Shown here: positions 16,222-26,351 of the stretch, one piece after another
Layout of the letters: each line of letters starts with the position of its first letter
Numbering within the stretch: position 1 is the first letter of the stretch
Source of the DNA: Marinimicrobium agarilyticum DSM 16975
Lineage (GTDB): Bacteria; Pseudomonadota; Gammaproteobacteria; Pseudomonadales; Cellvibrionaceae
Reading direction: 5' to 3'
Length of the DNA stretch: 64,000 nucleotides
Assembly (NCBI RefSeq): GCF_000423345.1
Contig: NZ_AUHU01000005.1
Coordinates: 1 to 64,000 of the forward strand
Program-made: the position numbers and the translations under genes
The notes under the pieces: generated by a model
Database searches by the model: none
What the model was told of the DNA's origin: nothing
The model's input: only the letters and a program-made list of their open reading frames with translations

Positions 16222-18234
16222 TCAGTCAGTGCTTGCCGGAGCTTGCTCCCAGGCTTTCAGCCGCTCAGCGGTTGCCTCATCCACCACTTCCAGTACGACG
16301 CGCTGGCGCTCCTTATCGACGCCCTGAATAACGACGTTGACGGTTTGGTCCAGTTGGTACTGTTGCGCTTCGAGGGAAATTTTGAGGCGACGGGAGTCGA
16401 ACGCCGGCTTGGTGTCGCCGTCGGCGAGGCGAACAAAGCCGTCGATGCCCCAGTCATTCAGGCGCACGCCGATGCCCATGGAGTTTACCAGCGCGACGGT
16501 GCCGGTGTGGACGCTGCCAATTTTGTCGCTGACAAAGTCGCAGGCCAGCCATTGCTCCAGTTGCCGGCAGGCCTGGCGGGCACGTTGCAGTCGGCCCTGG
16601 AGGCTTTCCAGCAGCTCTTTGCTCGGCGTGCTCGGCGCTTCCTCGCGCAATATGCGTTTTACGGCCCGGTGGTTGTAAAAGTCATGGTAGCGGCGAATCG
16701 GTGAGGTCACCGTGGCGTAATGGGGGAAGCCCAGCCCAAAGTGTTCACTGGCATCGCCCGAGAGCGAGGCGGCCTGCAGCATGCGTTGAATGAGCGGCAG
16801 CAGCGTTTCAAACGCCGGCGCGTTGTCCGGGTTCTGTCGCAGGTCACGCAGGAGCTTCTGAAAGTGGGGCAGCTCCCGCAGGTCGCCCACCTCGTACTCG
16901 GGGGCGTCTTCTTTAAGCAGGCTGAGGGCATCCTCCAATCGCTCGGGCCGAAAGCCGATGTGATGGGAGAAAATGCCGTGCCCGGGGTGGCGGGTGAACA
17001 ATTCACCGGCGCAGATGTTGGTGGCGAGCATGGCCTCTTCCACGATTCGGTGCGCTTTGGTCCGCTCGCGCTTTTCAATGCGCTCGATCTTCTTTTGATC
17101 GTTCAGCACAAAGTAGTAGTCGGGCCGGTCTTCCATCAGCAGCGCGTGCTGTTTGCGGTAATCGCTACGGGCGGTGGCGCAGTCATACAGTTGGAGCAGG
17201 AGCTCTTGCCGTTCTGAGGGCAGGTCGGTGCCTTCAAGGTTGCCTTCGAGAATATCGCTCACGCCGTTGTAGCTCAGTTTATGGTGTGAACGGATCAGGG
17301 CTTCGCTGAAGCGGTAGTCGGTAATGCTTCCGTCGCGCTCAATGTGCATGCGACAGACCAGCGCGGGGCGGCGCTGCTCGGGTACCAGGGAGAAGGTGTC
17401 GTGAGACAGCTCTGCCGGCAGCATGGTGATGCTCTGGCCGAGCAGATAAACAGTGCTCGCGCGGTCGCTGGCTGCCTTGTCCAGCGGTGTGTCGGGGGCA
17501 ATAAAGCGGCTGGGGTCGGCGATCGCGACCCAGAGCTCCCACCCGTTTTCCCGAGCTTTTACATAGACGGCATCGTCCATATCCCGGGTGCTTTCGGCGT
17601 CGATGGTGACGAAGGGCAGCTCGGTCAGGTCTTCCTGCCCCGGCTCGGCGGTGATTGGGGTCAGGTTGATGGCCTGGGCCTGGTCCTGAGCCTTTTCGGA
17701 CCACTCGTTGGGGAGCTGGAACTTTGCGCTGACGTAGCGGGCTTCCACCCCCGGCTCGCCGGGCTTGCCCAGGGTGGCGGTGATGGTGATCTGGGCCTTG
17801 CCTTCGTGATGGAAGGGGTGGCGGCTGAGCCGACACTCGATCAGGTCCCCCTCTTCAAACCCTTTGCGCTGATTTGGCGGAATAAAGAGCCAACGGGTAA
17901 ACTGAGGGACGTCCGGCTCCACAAAGTGGGCTTTGCCCTTGATCCGGTAACGGCCCACAAAGGTGGAGAACTCACTCCCGATCAGACGCTCCAGCTGTGC
18001 TTCCAACTGGTCCTTTCGGTTGGTGGTGAGGGCGACTTCCACCCGGTCCCCGGGGACGACGCGCATGGTCTCCTCCGGCGGCAGAAATGCCTCCCGGCCG
18101 TCGTCAAGATTGACGAACGCAAAGCGACGGGTTGTGGTTCGTACCACGCCCTGGGAAAGGTCTTTCTGTGACCGTATGTTGGATTTCAGTTGGGAGAGCT
18201 GTTGCAGCGCGTTCGGATCAAACATGAATGACAA
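16222..18234 (-). CDS. rnb: RNase II-family 3'-5' exoribonuclease
   Basis: The 670-residue protein (E. coli RNase II has 644) has N-terminal OB-type cold-shock domains. The RNB catalytic domain holds TIDAESTRDMDDAVYV (about residues 210-225, supplying the metal-binding aspartates), HDTFSLVPEQRRPAL and the ATVTSPIRRYHDFYNHR block (about 530). A C-terminal S1 domain covers about residues 570-655. It degrades single-stranded RNA processively. The lack of the long N- and C-terminal basic extensions of RNase R supports RNase II. It is transcribed alone and converges on the receptor gene. Confidence 0.88.
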   Translation of the reverse strand: MSFMFDPNALQQLSQLKSNIRSQKDLSQGVVRTTTRRFAFVNLDDGREAFLPPEETMRVVPGDRVEVALTTNRKDQLEAQLERLIGSEFSTFVGRYRIKGKAHFVEPDVPQFTRWLFIPPNQRKGFEEGDLIECRLSRHPFHHEGKAQITITATLGKPGEPGVEARYVSAKFQLPNEWSEKAQDQAQAINLTPITAEPGQEDLTELPFVTIDAESTRDMDDAVYVKARENGWELWVAIADPSRFIAPDTPLDKAASDRASTVYLLGQSITMLPAELSHDTFSLVPEQRRPALVCRMHIERDGSITDYRFSEALIRSHHKLSYNGVSDILEGNLEGTDLPSERQELLLQLYDCATARSDYRKQHALLMEDRPDYYFVLNDQKKIERIEKRERTKAHRIVEEAMLATNICAGELFTRHPGHGIFSHHIGFRPERLEDALSLLKEDAPEYEVGDLRELPHFQKLLRDLRQNPDNAPAFETLLPLIQRMLQAASLSGDASEHFGLGFPHYATVTSPIRRYHDFYNHRAVKRILREEAPSTPSKELLESLQGRLQRARQACRQLEQWLACDFVSDKIGSVHTGTVALVNSMGIGVRLNDWGIDGFVRLADGDTKPAFDSRRLKISLEAQQYQLDQTVNVVIQGVDKERQRVVLEVVDEATAERLKAWEQAPASTD

Positions 18235-18403
18235 CTTTATGTGTGGCGTATCGGGTTCGGGTCAGGCGCGATCATAACAGGAAACCCGCCCTGGCGTTAC
18301 CAGCAGGGGCGGCAATTGGCAGGCTGCAGCGAGCCTTTTTCGCGGAGGGTTCTTCCCGTGTAGAGACTGGCCCGCCGCTTTAATGTAGTACTATTGGTTC
18401 CCT

Positions 18404-20119
18404 ATGGATACATTGAATCAACTGATTTTCTTTGGGGGAATGCTGTTTGTCATCAGCATCCTCGCGAGCACCCTGTCCCCGCGCATGGGGATGCCGTTGT
18501 TGCTGGTGTTTCTCATTATCGGGATGCTCGCCGGGGAGGATGGCCTCGGTGGGGTCCAGTACGACGATGTTGAGTCCGCCTATTTTATGGCGACATTGGC
18601 GTTGGCCGTTATTCTCTTTGATGGTGGTCTGCGCACCGACCGACACAATTTTCGGGTGGGGTTGCGCCCGGCGCTGTTGTTGGCCACCGTCGGGGTGGTG
18701 GTCACCGCTGGGCTGACCGGTGCCTTCGCCGCCTGGATTCTCGGGGTGGGCTGGATAGAAGGCTTTCTGATCGGCGCCATCGTCGGTTCGACCGATGCGG
18801 CAGCGGTCTTTTCGGTGCTCAACATGCAGGGGTTGGCGCTTAAAACCCGGGTCGGCGCTACCCTGGAAATTGAATCGGGCCTGAACGACCCCATGGCCAT
18901 CTTCCTGACCATACTGTTGGTCGAGTTCATGACCCGCGGCGATGGCGGCTTCAGTGTGATGATGCTCGGCCAGTTTGTCTGGCAGATGGGTGTGGGGGCG
19001 GCCATCGGCCTGGCCGGCGGTCGGATACTCGCCTGGGGGGTGGCCAAACTGGCCTTGAGCCCCGGCCTCTACCCATTGCTTGCCCTGTTCGGCGGGATCT
19101 CCACCTTTGGCCTGGCGGCCTCGTTACAGGCCAGTGGCTTCCTGGCGGTGTACCTGGCCGGTCTGGTGGTGGGCAACCGCCTGTCCCGGGGGCTTTACAA
19201 TATTCAGCGTTTTCACGATGGCATCGCGTGGCTCGCCCAGATCAGTCTGTTTCTGATGCTGGGGTTGCTGGTCTCCCCCAAAGAGCTGTTGGTGTACGCC
19301 CCCAGTGCGGTGCTGGTGGGTCTGTTCCTGATTCTGCTTGGCCGGCCGTTGGCGGTCTGGCTGTGCCTGATTCCGTTCCAGTTTGATTGGCGGGAAAAGC
19401 TGTTTATCAGTTGGGTTGGCCTGCGCGGGGCGGTGCCGATTGTACTGGCCATGTTCCCCTGGTTGGCGGGGTTCGACAACTGGCCGTTCTTCTTCAATGT
19501 GGCCTTTTTCATCGTGTTGGTGTCTCTGGTGCTCCAGGGGTGGACCGTGGCGCCGCTTGCGCGCAAGCTCAAACTGGAAGTGCCGACCAGCTCCACCCGG
19601 GTGCAGCGGGTCGAGCTGGGTGTGCCCGGGCAGGTGGGTTATGAGTTTGTGGGGTACAAACTGGCGGACGGCAGCCCGGCCCTGCGCTCGCCCACGGACC
19701 AGATGCCATTGCCCCAGGGCGCCAGCCTGCTTTGCGTTCTTAGGGAGGATCAGCCTCTCTCACTCAAGAGCAGCCACCGCTTGGAGCCGGGTGACCATGT
19801 CTACTTGTTGGCCTCGGCGACGGACTTGCCCGCCTTGGACAAGCTCCTGGTCGGTGTGGACGAGCCGGACCGGTTGTCGGCCCAGGCGTTCTTCGGGGAG
19901 TTTGTGGTCACGCCCCGGGCGAAGCTGGCGGACCTTGGCATGTTGTACGGCTTTGAGGTTCCCGAGGACAAAGCCAACTGGAGCATCGCCCGCTATATTT
20001 ACAGTCAATACCGGCACCCGGTGGTGGGCGACCGCGTGCGGCTGGGCGAGGTGGAGTTTGTGGTGCTGGATATGCGTGAATCCCGCTTGACGCAGGTCAG
20101 CCTGAAGCTTCACCAGTAA
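18404..20119 (+). CDS. nhaP2: potassium/proton antiporter, CPA1 family (NhaP2/CvrA type)
   Basis: The 571-residue protein (E. coli CvrA has 578) has about twelve membrane helices up to residue 390. These include the antiporter core motifs LLLVFLIIGMLAGEDGLGG (about 28-46), GAIVGSTDAAAVFSVL (about 123-138) and the acidic ESGLNDPMAIFLT (about 151-163). A cytoplasmic TrkA_C-like domain follows (GYEFVGYKLADGSPALRSP, about 415-435, to VYLLASATDLPALDKLL), then a CorC/HlyC-type C-terminal domain. It exchanges cytoplasmic K+ for H+ and helps volume and pH control. No clear Shine-Dalgarno precedes the ATG at 18404, although homologue N-termini begin the same way. Confidence 0.9.
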   Translation: MDTLNQLIFFGGMLFVISILASTLSPRMGMPLLLVFLIIGMLAGEDGLGGVQYDDVESAYFMATLALAVILFDGGLRTDRHNFRVGLRPALLLATVGVVVTAGLTGAFAAWILGVGWIEGFLIGAIVGSTDAAAVFSVLNMQGLALKTRVGATLEIESGLNDPMAIFLTILLVEFMTRGDGGFSVMMLGQFVWQMGVGAAIGLAGGRILAWGVAKLALSPGLYPLLALFGGISTFGLAASLQASGFLAVYLAGLVVGNRLSRGLYNIQRFHDGIAWLAQISLFLMLGLLVSPKELLVYAPSAVLVGLFLILLGRPLAVWLCLIPFQFDWREKLFISWVGLRGAVPIVLAMFPWLAGFDNWPFFFNVAFFIVLVSLVLQGWTVAPLARKLKLEVPTSSTRVQRVELGVPGQVGYEFVGYKLADGSPALRSPTDQMPLPQGASLLCVLREDQPLSLKSSHRLEPGDHVYLLASATDLPALDKLLVGVDEPDRLSAQAFFGEFVVTPRAKLADLGMLYGFEVPEDKANWSIARYIYSQYRHPVVGDRVRLGEVEFVVLDMRESRLTQVSLKLHQ

Positions 20120-20322
20120 ACGTTTCCGGTTCCTGTCTTCCGATCCCCCTTTTCCTTACAGTTCCAGCGCCTGCTGTCGATAACCCGATAGCGGGCGTGG
20201 ATTTTACGGTTGGACTACACTTCTAGCATTGATGTTGGAAGAAGCGTCCCGCACCGTAACGCGTTCATTGCAGGCGGAAGTTTGCTTCGGGTTTTTATGT
20301 CTTTGGTTTCAGAGGGTTTGCC

Positions 20323-21966
20323 ATGTTCAGCTGGTATAACAATATGGGTTTCCGTTGGAAACTGACACTGCCTTTAATGCTATTGGTTATTATTTTTATT
20401 GGCGTGAGCGTTTATGCGGTGCGCGCCACGACAACGCTTGGGAAGGATACGAACACCATAGCCGCGGTTAACTTGCCGGAAATTCAACTTCTGTTGCAGG
20501 CTGACCGGGATTTATACCAGGCGCTGACCGCTGAGCGCGCGATGCTGATGGCCGGCCCCGGGGCTGATCGCGAGGCGCTTTTTCAGGAGCACCAGGACAA
20601 CGCGCAGCAAACCTATGAACGTGCACAGCAATCCTTCGAGATTTCGGAGATCGTCACCCGGGAGGAGCGGGAGCGGTTCCAGACCCTCTACGACCGTTGG
20701 TTTGAACTCAGTACCGATGTAATACAAGAGGCCCGCACGGCCGACCCGTTGGCGATGCAGCCGCTGGTGAGCCGTTCGTTCGGGGGAGTCTACGAGGCTT
20801 TCAGCGAGCTTCGCACGCATCTGGATGTGGTGTCCGAGCGTCGCCTGCAGCAGGTCGAGGCGTTGAACCAGCAGGTGGATGAGAACGAGCAGCGCATGAT
20901 TTCGGTGCTTACCCTGTCCGGCATACTGGGTTCGCTCATTTCGTTCGGCGCCGCGGCTTTCCTGCCGATGCTGGTCACCCGGCCCCTGAACCAGATCAGC
21001 GCCCGGATTCAGGACATTGCCGAAGGGGAAGGGGATCTGACCTTGCGGGTCAACCTGGACCGGACCGATGAGTTGGGGCAGTTGGCGGGGCACCTCAACC
21101 GCTTCATGGCGCGCTTGCAGCAGTTGATCGGTGATATTCGAACCACGACAGAGGACGTTTCCGCCTCCACCGAACAACTGTTGCAGGCCTCGACCAGCAG
21201 CCAGAAGGCCGCTGACGATCAGGGCCAGGCCATCAACATGGTGGTGGCTGCGGTGAACGAGCTGACGGCCGCCATCGGTGAGGTCGCGCAGAATACCAAC
21301 GAAACCGCTGAAAGCGCCAAAAATGCCAATCACACCACCGATGATGGTCGCGAGCGCCTGGAACGGGCCGTTAACCGGGTGAACAGCCTGTCCACTCATA
21401 TTAGCGAAACTGCCGAGAGCATGCGTCGGCTGGAAGAGGAGGCGAAGAACGTCACCTCGGTCATTGATGTGATTCGCGGGGTGGCGGAGCAGACCAACCT
21501 CCTGGCCCTTAACGCGGCCATCGAGGCGGCTCGGGCGGGTGAGCAGGGTCGTGGTTTCGCCGTGGTGGCGGATGAAGTGCGCACCCTGGCAAGCCGGACA
21601 CAGCAGTCCACCGAGGACATCCGCAACATGTTGACCCGCTTGCAGGGCGGTGTGCAGGAAGCGGTGGCGGCGATGTCTTCCAGCCGTGAAATGACCGACG
21701 AGGCCGTCGCGGCCGCCGGTGAGGCCGGGCAATCTCTCGAGAATATTGCCGAGGCAGTGCAGAGTATTACCAATATGGCGATTCAGATTGCCAGTGCCGC
21801 CGAAGAGCAGAGCTCGGTCACCGCCGATATCGACAAGAACATGGTGGAAATCAACGAGTTGGCAGCACGCACCTCCGACGATGCAGCGACCACGGCGGCC
21901 GCCAGCGGGCGTCTGCAGCAGTTGGCTTCCAGCCTCAGGGAACTGGTGGTAAGGTTCAGGGTGTAA
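20323..21966 (+). CDS. methyl-accepting chemotaxis protein
   Basis: The 547-residue chemoreceptor has TM1 at about residues 14-32 and a periplasmic four-helix-bundle-type sensor (about 33-195). TM2 (about 196-216) is followed by a HAMP linker starting [20 protein letters not shown]. The long coiled coil has the invariant hairpin tip [19 protein letters not shown] (about 388-406). Signals pass to CheW/CheA. The periplasmic domain matches no ligand type I can name, and no CheB/CheR-tethering pentapeptide is seen at the C-terminus (VRFRV). It stands as a single gene, 38 bp before the shikimate-kinase-like gene. Confidence 0.93.
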   Translation: MFSWYNNMGFRWKLTLPLMLLVIIFIGVSVYAVRATTTLGKDTNTIAAVNLPEIQLLLQADRDLYQALTAERAMLMAGPGADREALFQEHQDNAQQTYERAQQSFEISEIVTREERERFQTLYDRWFELSTDVIQEARTADPLAMQPLVSRSFGGVYEAFSELRTHLDVVSERRLQQVEALNQQVDENEQRMISVLTLSGILGSLISFGAAAFLPMLVTRPLNQISARIQDIAEGEGDLTLRVNLDRTDELGQLAGHLNRFMARLQQLIGDIRTTTEDVSASTEQLLQASTSSQKAADDQGQAINMVVAAVNELTAAIGEVAQNTNETAESAKNANHTTDDGRERLERAVNRVNSLSTHISETAESMRRLEEEAKNVTSVIDVIRGVAEQTNLLALNAAIEAARAGEQGRGFAVVADEVRTLASRTQQSTEDIRNMLTRLQGGVQEAVAAMSSSREMTDEAVAAAGEAGQSLENIAEAVQSITNMAIQIASAAEEQSSVTADIDKNMVEINELAARTSDDAATTAAASGRLQQLASSLRELVVRFRV

Positions 21967-22003
21967 GTTTCTGTCCCTGCTGCCAACAAATGAGGAGTTT
22001 TCT

Positions 22004-22537
22004 GTGGTTGAACCGGTCGGTAATAGTCTGATTCTTGTGGGAATGCCCGGCGCGGGCAAGAGCACCGTGGGTCTGTTGCTGGCAAAGGAACTCGTGAAAG
22101 CCTTTGTGGATACGGACATCCTCATTCAGACGCGAGCGGGCAAGGCGCTGCAGGATATTGTTTACGACAATGGCTACCAGCACCTGCGAGAGCTGGAAGA
22201 GGAAGTCTTGTTGGAGTGTCGGTATCTGAATCACGTGATTGCGACAGGTGGCAGCGTGGTTTATAGCGACTCGGGTATGAACCACCTGAAACGCTCGGGG
22301 CGTGTGGTGTTTTTGGATGTGCCGTTGGAGGAACTGGAGCGGCGGGTTCATAATTTTTCGTCTCGGGGGATCGCCTGCCCACCGGGTCAGAATTTGACGG
22401 ATGTTTTCAAGGAGCGTCGCTCACTCTACCAGCGTTATGCGGACATTGTGATTGACTGCGGCGAAAAGAATCAGGACCAGGTCGTCTCCGAGATCATATA
22501 CAGCGAAGGAGAGCAATTCGCCGATATGGACGCCTGA
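22004..22537 (+). CDS. shikimate kinase-like protein
   Basis: The 177-residue protein has a P-loop (GMPGAGKST, residues 12-20), the DTD motif (about 36-38), which binds shikimate and Mg in AroK/AroL, and an ATGGSVVY strand in place of the usual GGG. The lid/adenine region is divergent: RGIACPPGQNL where true shikimate kinases have an RPL motif. ERRSLYQRYADIVID near residue 140 fits the family. Shikimate kinase phosphorylates shikimate in aromatic amino-acid synthesis, but the changed GGG and lid make another small substrate possible. The start is GTG at 22004 with GAGGAG six bases upstream. No aroB lies beside it, so it may be a second, non-aro paralogue. Confidence 0.7.
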   Translation: MVEPVGNSLILVGMPGAGKSTVGLLLAKELVKAFVDTDILIQTRAGKALQDIVYDNGYQHLRELEEEVLLECRYLNHVIATGGSVVYSDSGMNHLKRSGRVVFLDVPLEELERRVHNFSSRGIACPPGQNLTDVFKERRSLYQRYADIVIDCGEKNQDQVVSEIIYSEGEQFADMDA

Positions 22538-22570
22538 TCCCGCTGCTCCGTGGCAATAGGGTTGATCGCC

Positions 22571-23059
22571 TTACAGGGGCAGTTCCGTGGTGTATTTCAC
22601 CTGCTTCAACGCGAAGTTGGAGCGAATAGAGGCGACATGGGGCAGGGCGCGCAGTCGCTCATTCAGCAGGCGTTCGTAGTGCTCGATACTGTTGACCACC
22701 ACTTTAAGAAGATAGTCGCAGTCTCCGGTACTGGCATAGCATTCCAGTACCTCGGGGATGTCCTGTATGCCCTCTTCAAATGCCCGAAGCGTCTCTACCT
22801 GGTGGCCGGTCAGGCGCACTGCGCCATGGACCACCACATTCATGCCGACCTTCGACGAGTCCAGCAAGGTCACCTTACCTCGAATGATGCCTTCGGATTC
22901 CAGCCGTTTGAGGCGCCGCCAGCATGGCGTATGGGACAGCCCGATCAAGTTGCCGAGGTCTGCCATGGAGTAGTCGGCACTCGCCTGAAGAGCGCGGAGG
23001 ATTTTTCGATCGTAGTCGTCCAGATCGATGGAGCCTGAGGGGGAGGTTGATAATGACAT
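22571..23059 (-). CDS. Lrp/AsnC-family transcriptional regulator
   Basis: The 162-residue protein has the Lrp layout. The N-terminal helix-turn-helix is IDLDDYDRKILRALQASADY, then SMADLGNLIGLSHTPCWRRL (about residues 11-50). The C-terminal RAM/ACT-type ligand domain has VPEVLECYASTGDCDYLLKV in its usual place. The CWRRLKRLESEGII segment (usually CWRRVKRLEEEG) is typical of this family's recognition helix. Such proteins sense amino acids and form octamers. Target genes are not evident; the gene upstream on the same strand is 157 bp away. Confidence 0.92.
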   Translation of the reverse strand: MSLSTSPSGSIDLDDYDRKILRALQASADYSMADLGNLIGLSHTPCWRRLKRLESEGIIRGKVTLLDSSKVGMNVVVHGAVRLTGHQVETLRAFEEGIQDIPEVLECYASTGDCDYLLKVVVNSIEHYERLLNERLRALPHVASIRSNFALKQVKYTTELPL

Positions 23060-23144
23060 AGTTGTTATCCTGATTATGGGTTTCTCTCATCAACCATTTT
23101 AGGGGGCGTTGGCGGTGCAATCAATTGCGTAATTGAAGGATGAG

Positions 23145-23173
23145 CCCACACCTGCCAGGAAGGCGGGTGTGGG
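23145..23173. repeat. stable inverted repeat upstream of the Lrp-type gene
   Basis: CCCACACCTGCC pairs with GGCGGGTGTGGG (one G-T wobble) around a 5-nt loop. It lies between the coiled-coil gene and the Lrp gene, both on the minus strand. No uridine run follows, so it may be a processing or partial termination hairpin. Confidence 0.5.
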
Positions 23174-23216
23174 AGCGGGGCGATGACCGAAAAAAAGGGG
23201 GGGGGCGACTCTGGGT

Positions 23217-23783
23217 TTAGCGGGCGCCGGGTCCCCGGCCTCGTCGACCCGCCGAAATCGGCGTGGCGGGCTCTTCCTCGGCGGTCGGGGTGTCCGACTC
23301 CTCAGAGGCGAAAGGTGAAGTGGTGGGGCTCGCGGGTGAGGCGGTCGGCGCGGGTGAGGGAGCCTGCTGTGGCCGGGCGTGTTCGAACCGTTCTTTTATG
23401 CGAATCAGCTCCTCCAGCGTGTGCGCCAGCTCCGAGAGCTCTGACTGCTTCTTGTCGATTTGCTTCTGCAGGCTTTGGATGTCCTGCTCAATACCTTGAT
23501 GCTCGCGACGGACCCGCTGCTCCTTCTGGCGCGCGTCCTGCAGAACGTCGTCGAGCCGGATGTGGGCGGATTCCAGCGTTTTACAGATCACCGCCATCAG
23601 CTCATCACTCGGCGCCTCGGGCAGGTCCCGTATCAGGCCGATGGCGTCGTCAAAACTGTAGCGTCCGGCCGGGCGGGTTCTGGTCTCCTCCACCAGGGGT
23701 TGGTGAAAATCATCCCGTGTGGGAAGCTCCAGGCTATCGTCCTCGGGTTGAGCGTCATTATCGTGTTTACTGAACAATCCCAT
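23217..23783 (-). CDS. coiled-coil protein of unknown function
   Basis: The 188-residue protein begins MGLFSKHDNDAQ and has a conserved-looking central part (GRYSFDDAIGLIRDLPEAPS). A long heptad coiled coil follows at about residues 80-135 (EQDIQSLQKQIDKKQSELSE), then a Pro/Ala/Thr-rich disordered tail. A perfect GGAGGA site precedes the ATG. There is no signal or membrane segment, so it is cytoplasmic. I recognise no family. It lies 121 bp downstream of the gene at 23905-24237 on the same strand and may be co-transcribed. Confidence 0.75.
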   Translation of the reverse strand: MGLFSKHDNDAQPEDDSLELPTRDDFHQPLVEETRTRPAGRYSFDDAIGLIRDLPEAPSDELMAVICKTLESAHIRLDDVLQDARQKEQRVRREHQGIEQDIQSLQKQIDKKQSELSELAHTLEELIRIKERFEHARPQQAPSPAPTASPASPTTSPFASEESDTPTAEEEPATPISAGRRGRGPGAR

Positions 23784-23904
23784 CGTGGTGTCCTCCAGTC
23801 AGAAACCCATAAGGAAGCAGCTCCGCTCCCCCGCACCTGTCGGTTGGGAAGCGGATCGTGCCTGATTGTTCAGCTTAGTTCATTTTTGCGCGTTCGGCGC
23901 GGGG

Positions 23905-24237
23905 TCAGGCGGGCTCGCCCTTGAGTTTGTGCAGGTGTTTCTGGCTCAGGGAGAGGAAACGGGGGGTGGGGCCCTCATCCCCGAAAATAGGGTCTCCTTC
24001 CTCGTCTTCAGCGACCACGGTGGAACCTTTGACGTACGGCATGCCGGACTCGAGCTCGGCCAGTGCTGCAGAGAGCAGGTCGGTGATCACGTTCTCCGGC
24101 GTCTTCTTGGGGTACATCTCGCACAGCGCCTCAATGCGCGCGGCGTCTTCCAGCGGTAGATGCACCGCATAGCTTTGTTCGGTGAGACGTCCGCTGGCGT
24201 TCTTTTCCCAGTGACTCATGAGTTCGCTGACTTTCAT
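23905..24237 (-). CDS. conserved small protein, DNA-binding-like fold possible
   Basis: The protein is 110 residues from the ATG at 24237, which has GAGG 8 nt upstream; longer in-frame starts lack one. It begins MKVSELMSHWEKNASGRLTE and has a ribbon-helix-helix-like stretch, SYAVHLPLEDAARIEALCEM (about 22-41). An acidic C-terminal part follows, with DPIFGDEGPTPRFLSLSQKH. Similar proteins occur in Pseudomonas and relatives, sometimes labelled pilin-assembly protein without clear support (recalled, not searched). The beta-strand/two-helix order suggests a CopG-type regulator. It is divergent from adk. Confidence 0.7.
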   Translation of the reverse strand: MKVSELMSHWEKNASGRLTEQSYAVHLPLEDAARIEALCEMYPKKTPENVITDLLSAALAELESGMPYVKGSTVVAEDEEGDPIFGDEGPTPRFLSLSQKHLHKLKGEPA

Positions 24238-24305
24238 CGATAAAACCTCATTTCTGGTCAGGGGTGGCGGGCCCCGGCGGGCCACGCCCTTCACTATCAG
24301 TATAG

Positions 24306-25157
<852 letters not shown>

Positions 25158-25193
25158 CGGCACGTCGTTTCAATTAATAGAAGCGTTTTTTTG

Positions 25194-25219
25194 ATGGGGC
25201 CCGCATTTGCGGGCCCCAT
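25194..25219 (+). terminator. rho-independent terminator of adk
   Basis: An 11-bp perfect stem (ATGGGGCCCGC with GCGGGCCCCAT) closes a 4-nt ATTT loop, followed by TTTGTTTC. It lies 37 bp after the adk stop codon. Confidence 0.9.
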
Positions 25220-25472
25220 TTTGTTTCAGTACAAAAAACTGAGAAGCGTTGCTTTTAAGCAACAAACAACCCACAAAAAAACGGGTTTAACCAACTAATC
25301 CATAAAAATTTCAAAAAAAGTGGAAAAAATCAGCAAAATATTTGCTAAAAACTCGCATTGTGTCTAATTTTTACATAGTATTTGTGGACGGACTGGATGC
25401 ACATTGAACTGTGCCCTGTTTTATTAATCAACTGATGTGTAAACAACGATACGAAGTTGAGGAGAAACATTT
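25220..25472 (+). promoter_or_regulatory. AT-rich promoter region of the histone H1-like gene
   Basis: These 250 bases are far richer in A and T than the surroundings, with A-tracts at 25275-25330. A possible sigma-70 pair is TTGCTA at about 25342 with TAATTT 17 bp later; the leader to the ATG at 25473 would be about 100 nt. A GAGGAG site lies near 25460. Such A-tract DNA suits binding by nucleoid proteins, perhaps including the AT-hook protein it drives. The promoter assignment is weak. Confidence 0.4.
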
Positions 25473-26195
25473 ATGGCCAGAGTAGCAAAAAAGCGTAAGG
25501 CAACTGCCAAACGCGCCACGGCAAAGCGCACTGCCACACCCGTAACAGCGGCTGATCCGGCGGTAGTCAAAGCAGAAGCTAAAATCGAGAAACTGCAGAA
25601 GGACGTCGACGCCCACGCCAAGAAAGTAGAAGCGGCGCGGAAGAAAGCGGCGGCGGCCAAAGCCAAAGCGGCGGGCTCAACCCGAGCCACTGACAAGCGG
25701 GCTGCTAAAACCGCGAACGCTGCAGTGAGCAAAGCCAACGAGCGGGCGAAGGCTGCGCGGTCCAAAGTATCCGAGGCGCGCGTGGAATTGGCCAAAGCCA
25801 AAGCCATGGCGAGCGCCAAAGCGGCTGCTGACGCGGCAGAGGCCAAAATCACTGAATTGCGTGAGCGTTTGGCTGAAAAGGCCGAGAGCGATCTCGAGAA
25901 GGCGAAAGAAGCTTATGAGCAGCGGTGGCGGAAGTCTCGTGCCAAGGCTGACGAGCGCAAGGTAAGAGCAGCGAAGAAGAAGGCCGCAGCCAAGGCCAAA
26001 GCCGCCGAGAAGAAGGCAAAAACCAAAATAGTCCAGGTGGATCGCAAGGCGGCCGCCAAGGCTAAGTCCAAAACTCGCAAAAAAACCGCTAAGAAGCGGG
26101 CGACCACCAAGCGCTCTACCACTGCGGCACCGGCGAAAACCCGTGCCCGCAAGGCAACTGCCAAGCGCCGTGGCCGTCCGGCCAAGAAAGCGTAA
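25473..26195 (+). CDS. AlgP/histone H1-like lysine- and alanine-rich DNA-binding protein
   Basis: The 240-residue protein is made almost entirely of Lys, Ala, Arg and Thr. It has a basic N-terminal tail (RVAKKRKATAKRATAKR), a central coiled coil (residues about 33-150), then KAAAK-type repeats and a C-terminal AT-hook (KRRGRPAKKA). This matches AlgP/KapB, the Pseudomonas histone H1-like regulator of alginate genes, and related bacterial H1 mimics. It probably binds and condenses DNA. The C-terminal repeats are prone to length change between strains. A terminator follows, so the gene is alone. Confidence 0.85.
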   Translation: MARVAKKRKATAKRATAKRTATPVTAADPAVVKAEAKIEKLQKDVDAHAKKVEAARKKAAAAKAKAAGSTRATDKRAAKTANAAVSKANERAKAARSKVSEARVELAKAKAMASAKAAADAAEAKITELRERLAEKAESDLEKAKEAYEQRWRKSRAKADERKVRAAKKKAAAKAKAAEKKAKTKIVQVDRKAAAKAKSKTRKKTAKKRATTKRSTTAAPAKTRARKATAKRRGRPAKKA

Positions 26196-26228
26196 GGACG
26201 TTTAGCAGGCCCCGGGCCTGAATCGTTC

Positions 26229-26272
26229 AAACCCGAAGGGTGTCGGTCAAGGCCGCCGCTCTTCGGGTTTTT
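26229..26272 (+). terminator. rho-independent terminator after the histone H1-like gene
   Basis: AAACCCGAAG at 26229-26238 pairs with CTTCGGGTTT at 26261-26270 across a 22-nt loop region and is followed by a T run. Confidence 0.8.
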
Positions 26273-26351
26273 TGCTTTTATGGTCCCTGTCATGCACTCG
26301 CCTGGGAAATCTGGCAGAATGCGGGCTCTCAGAGTTCGAGAGTCTGACGAT

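Noticed and set aside
20512-22125. A 537-codon minus-strand frame
   Set aside because: It is antisense to the chemoreceptor gene, whose HAMP and hairpin-tip motifs are clear.
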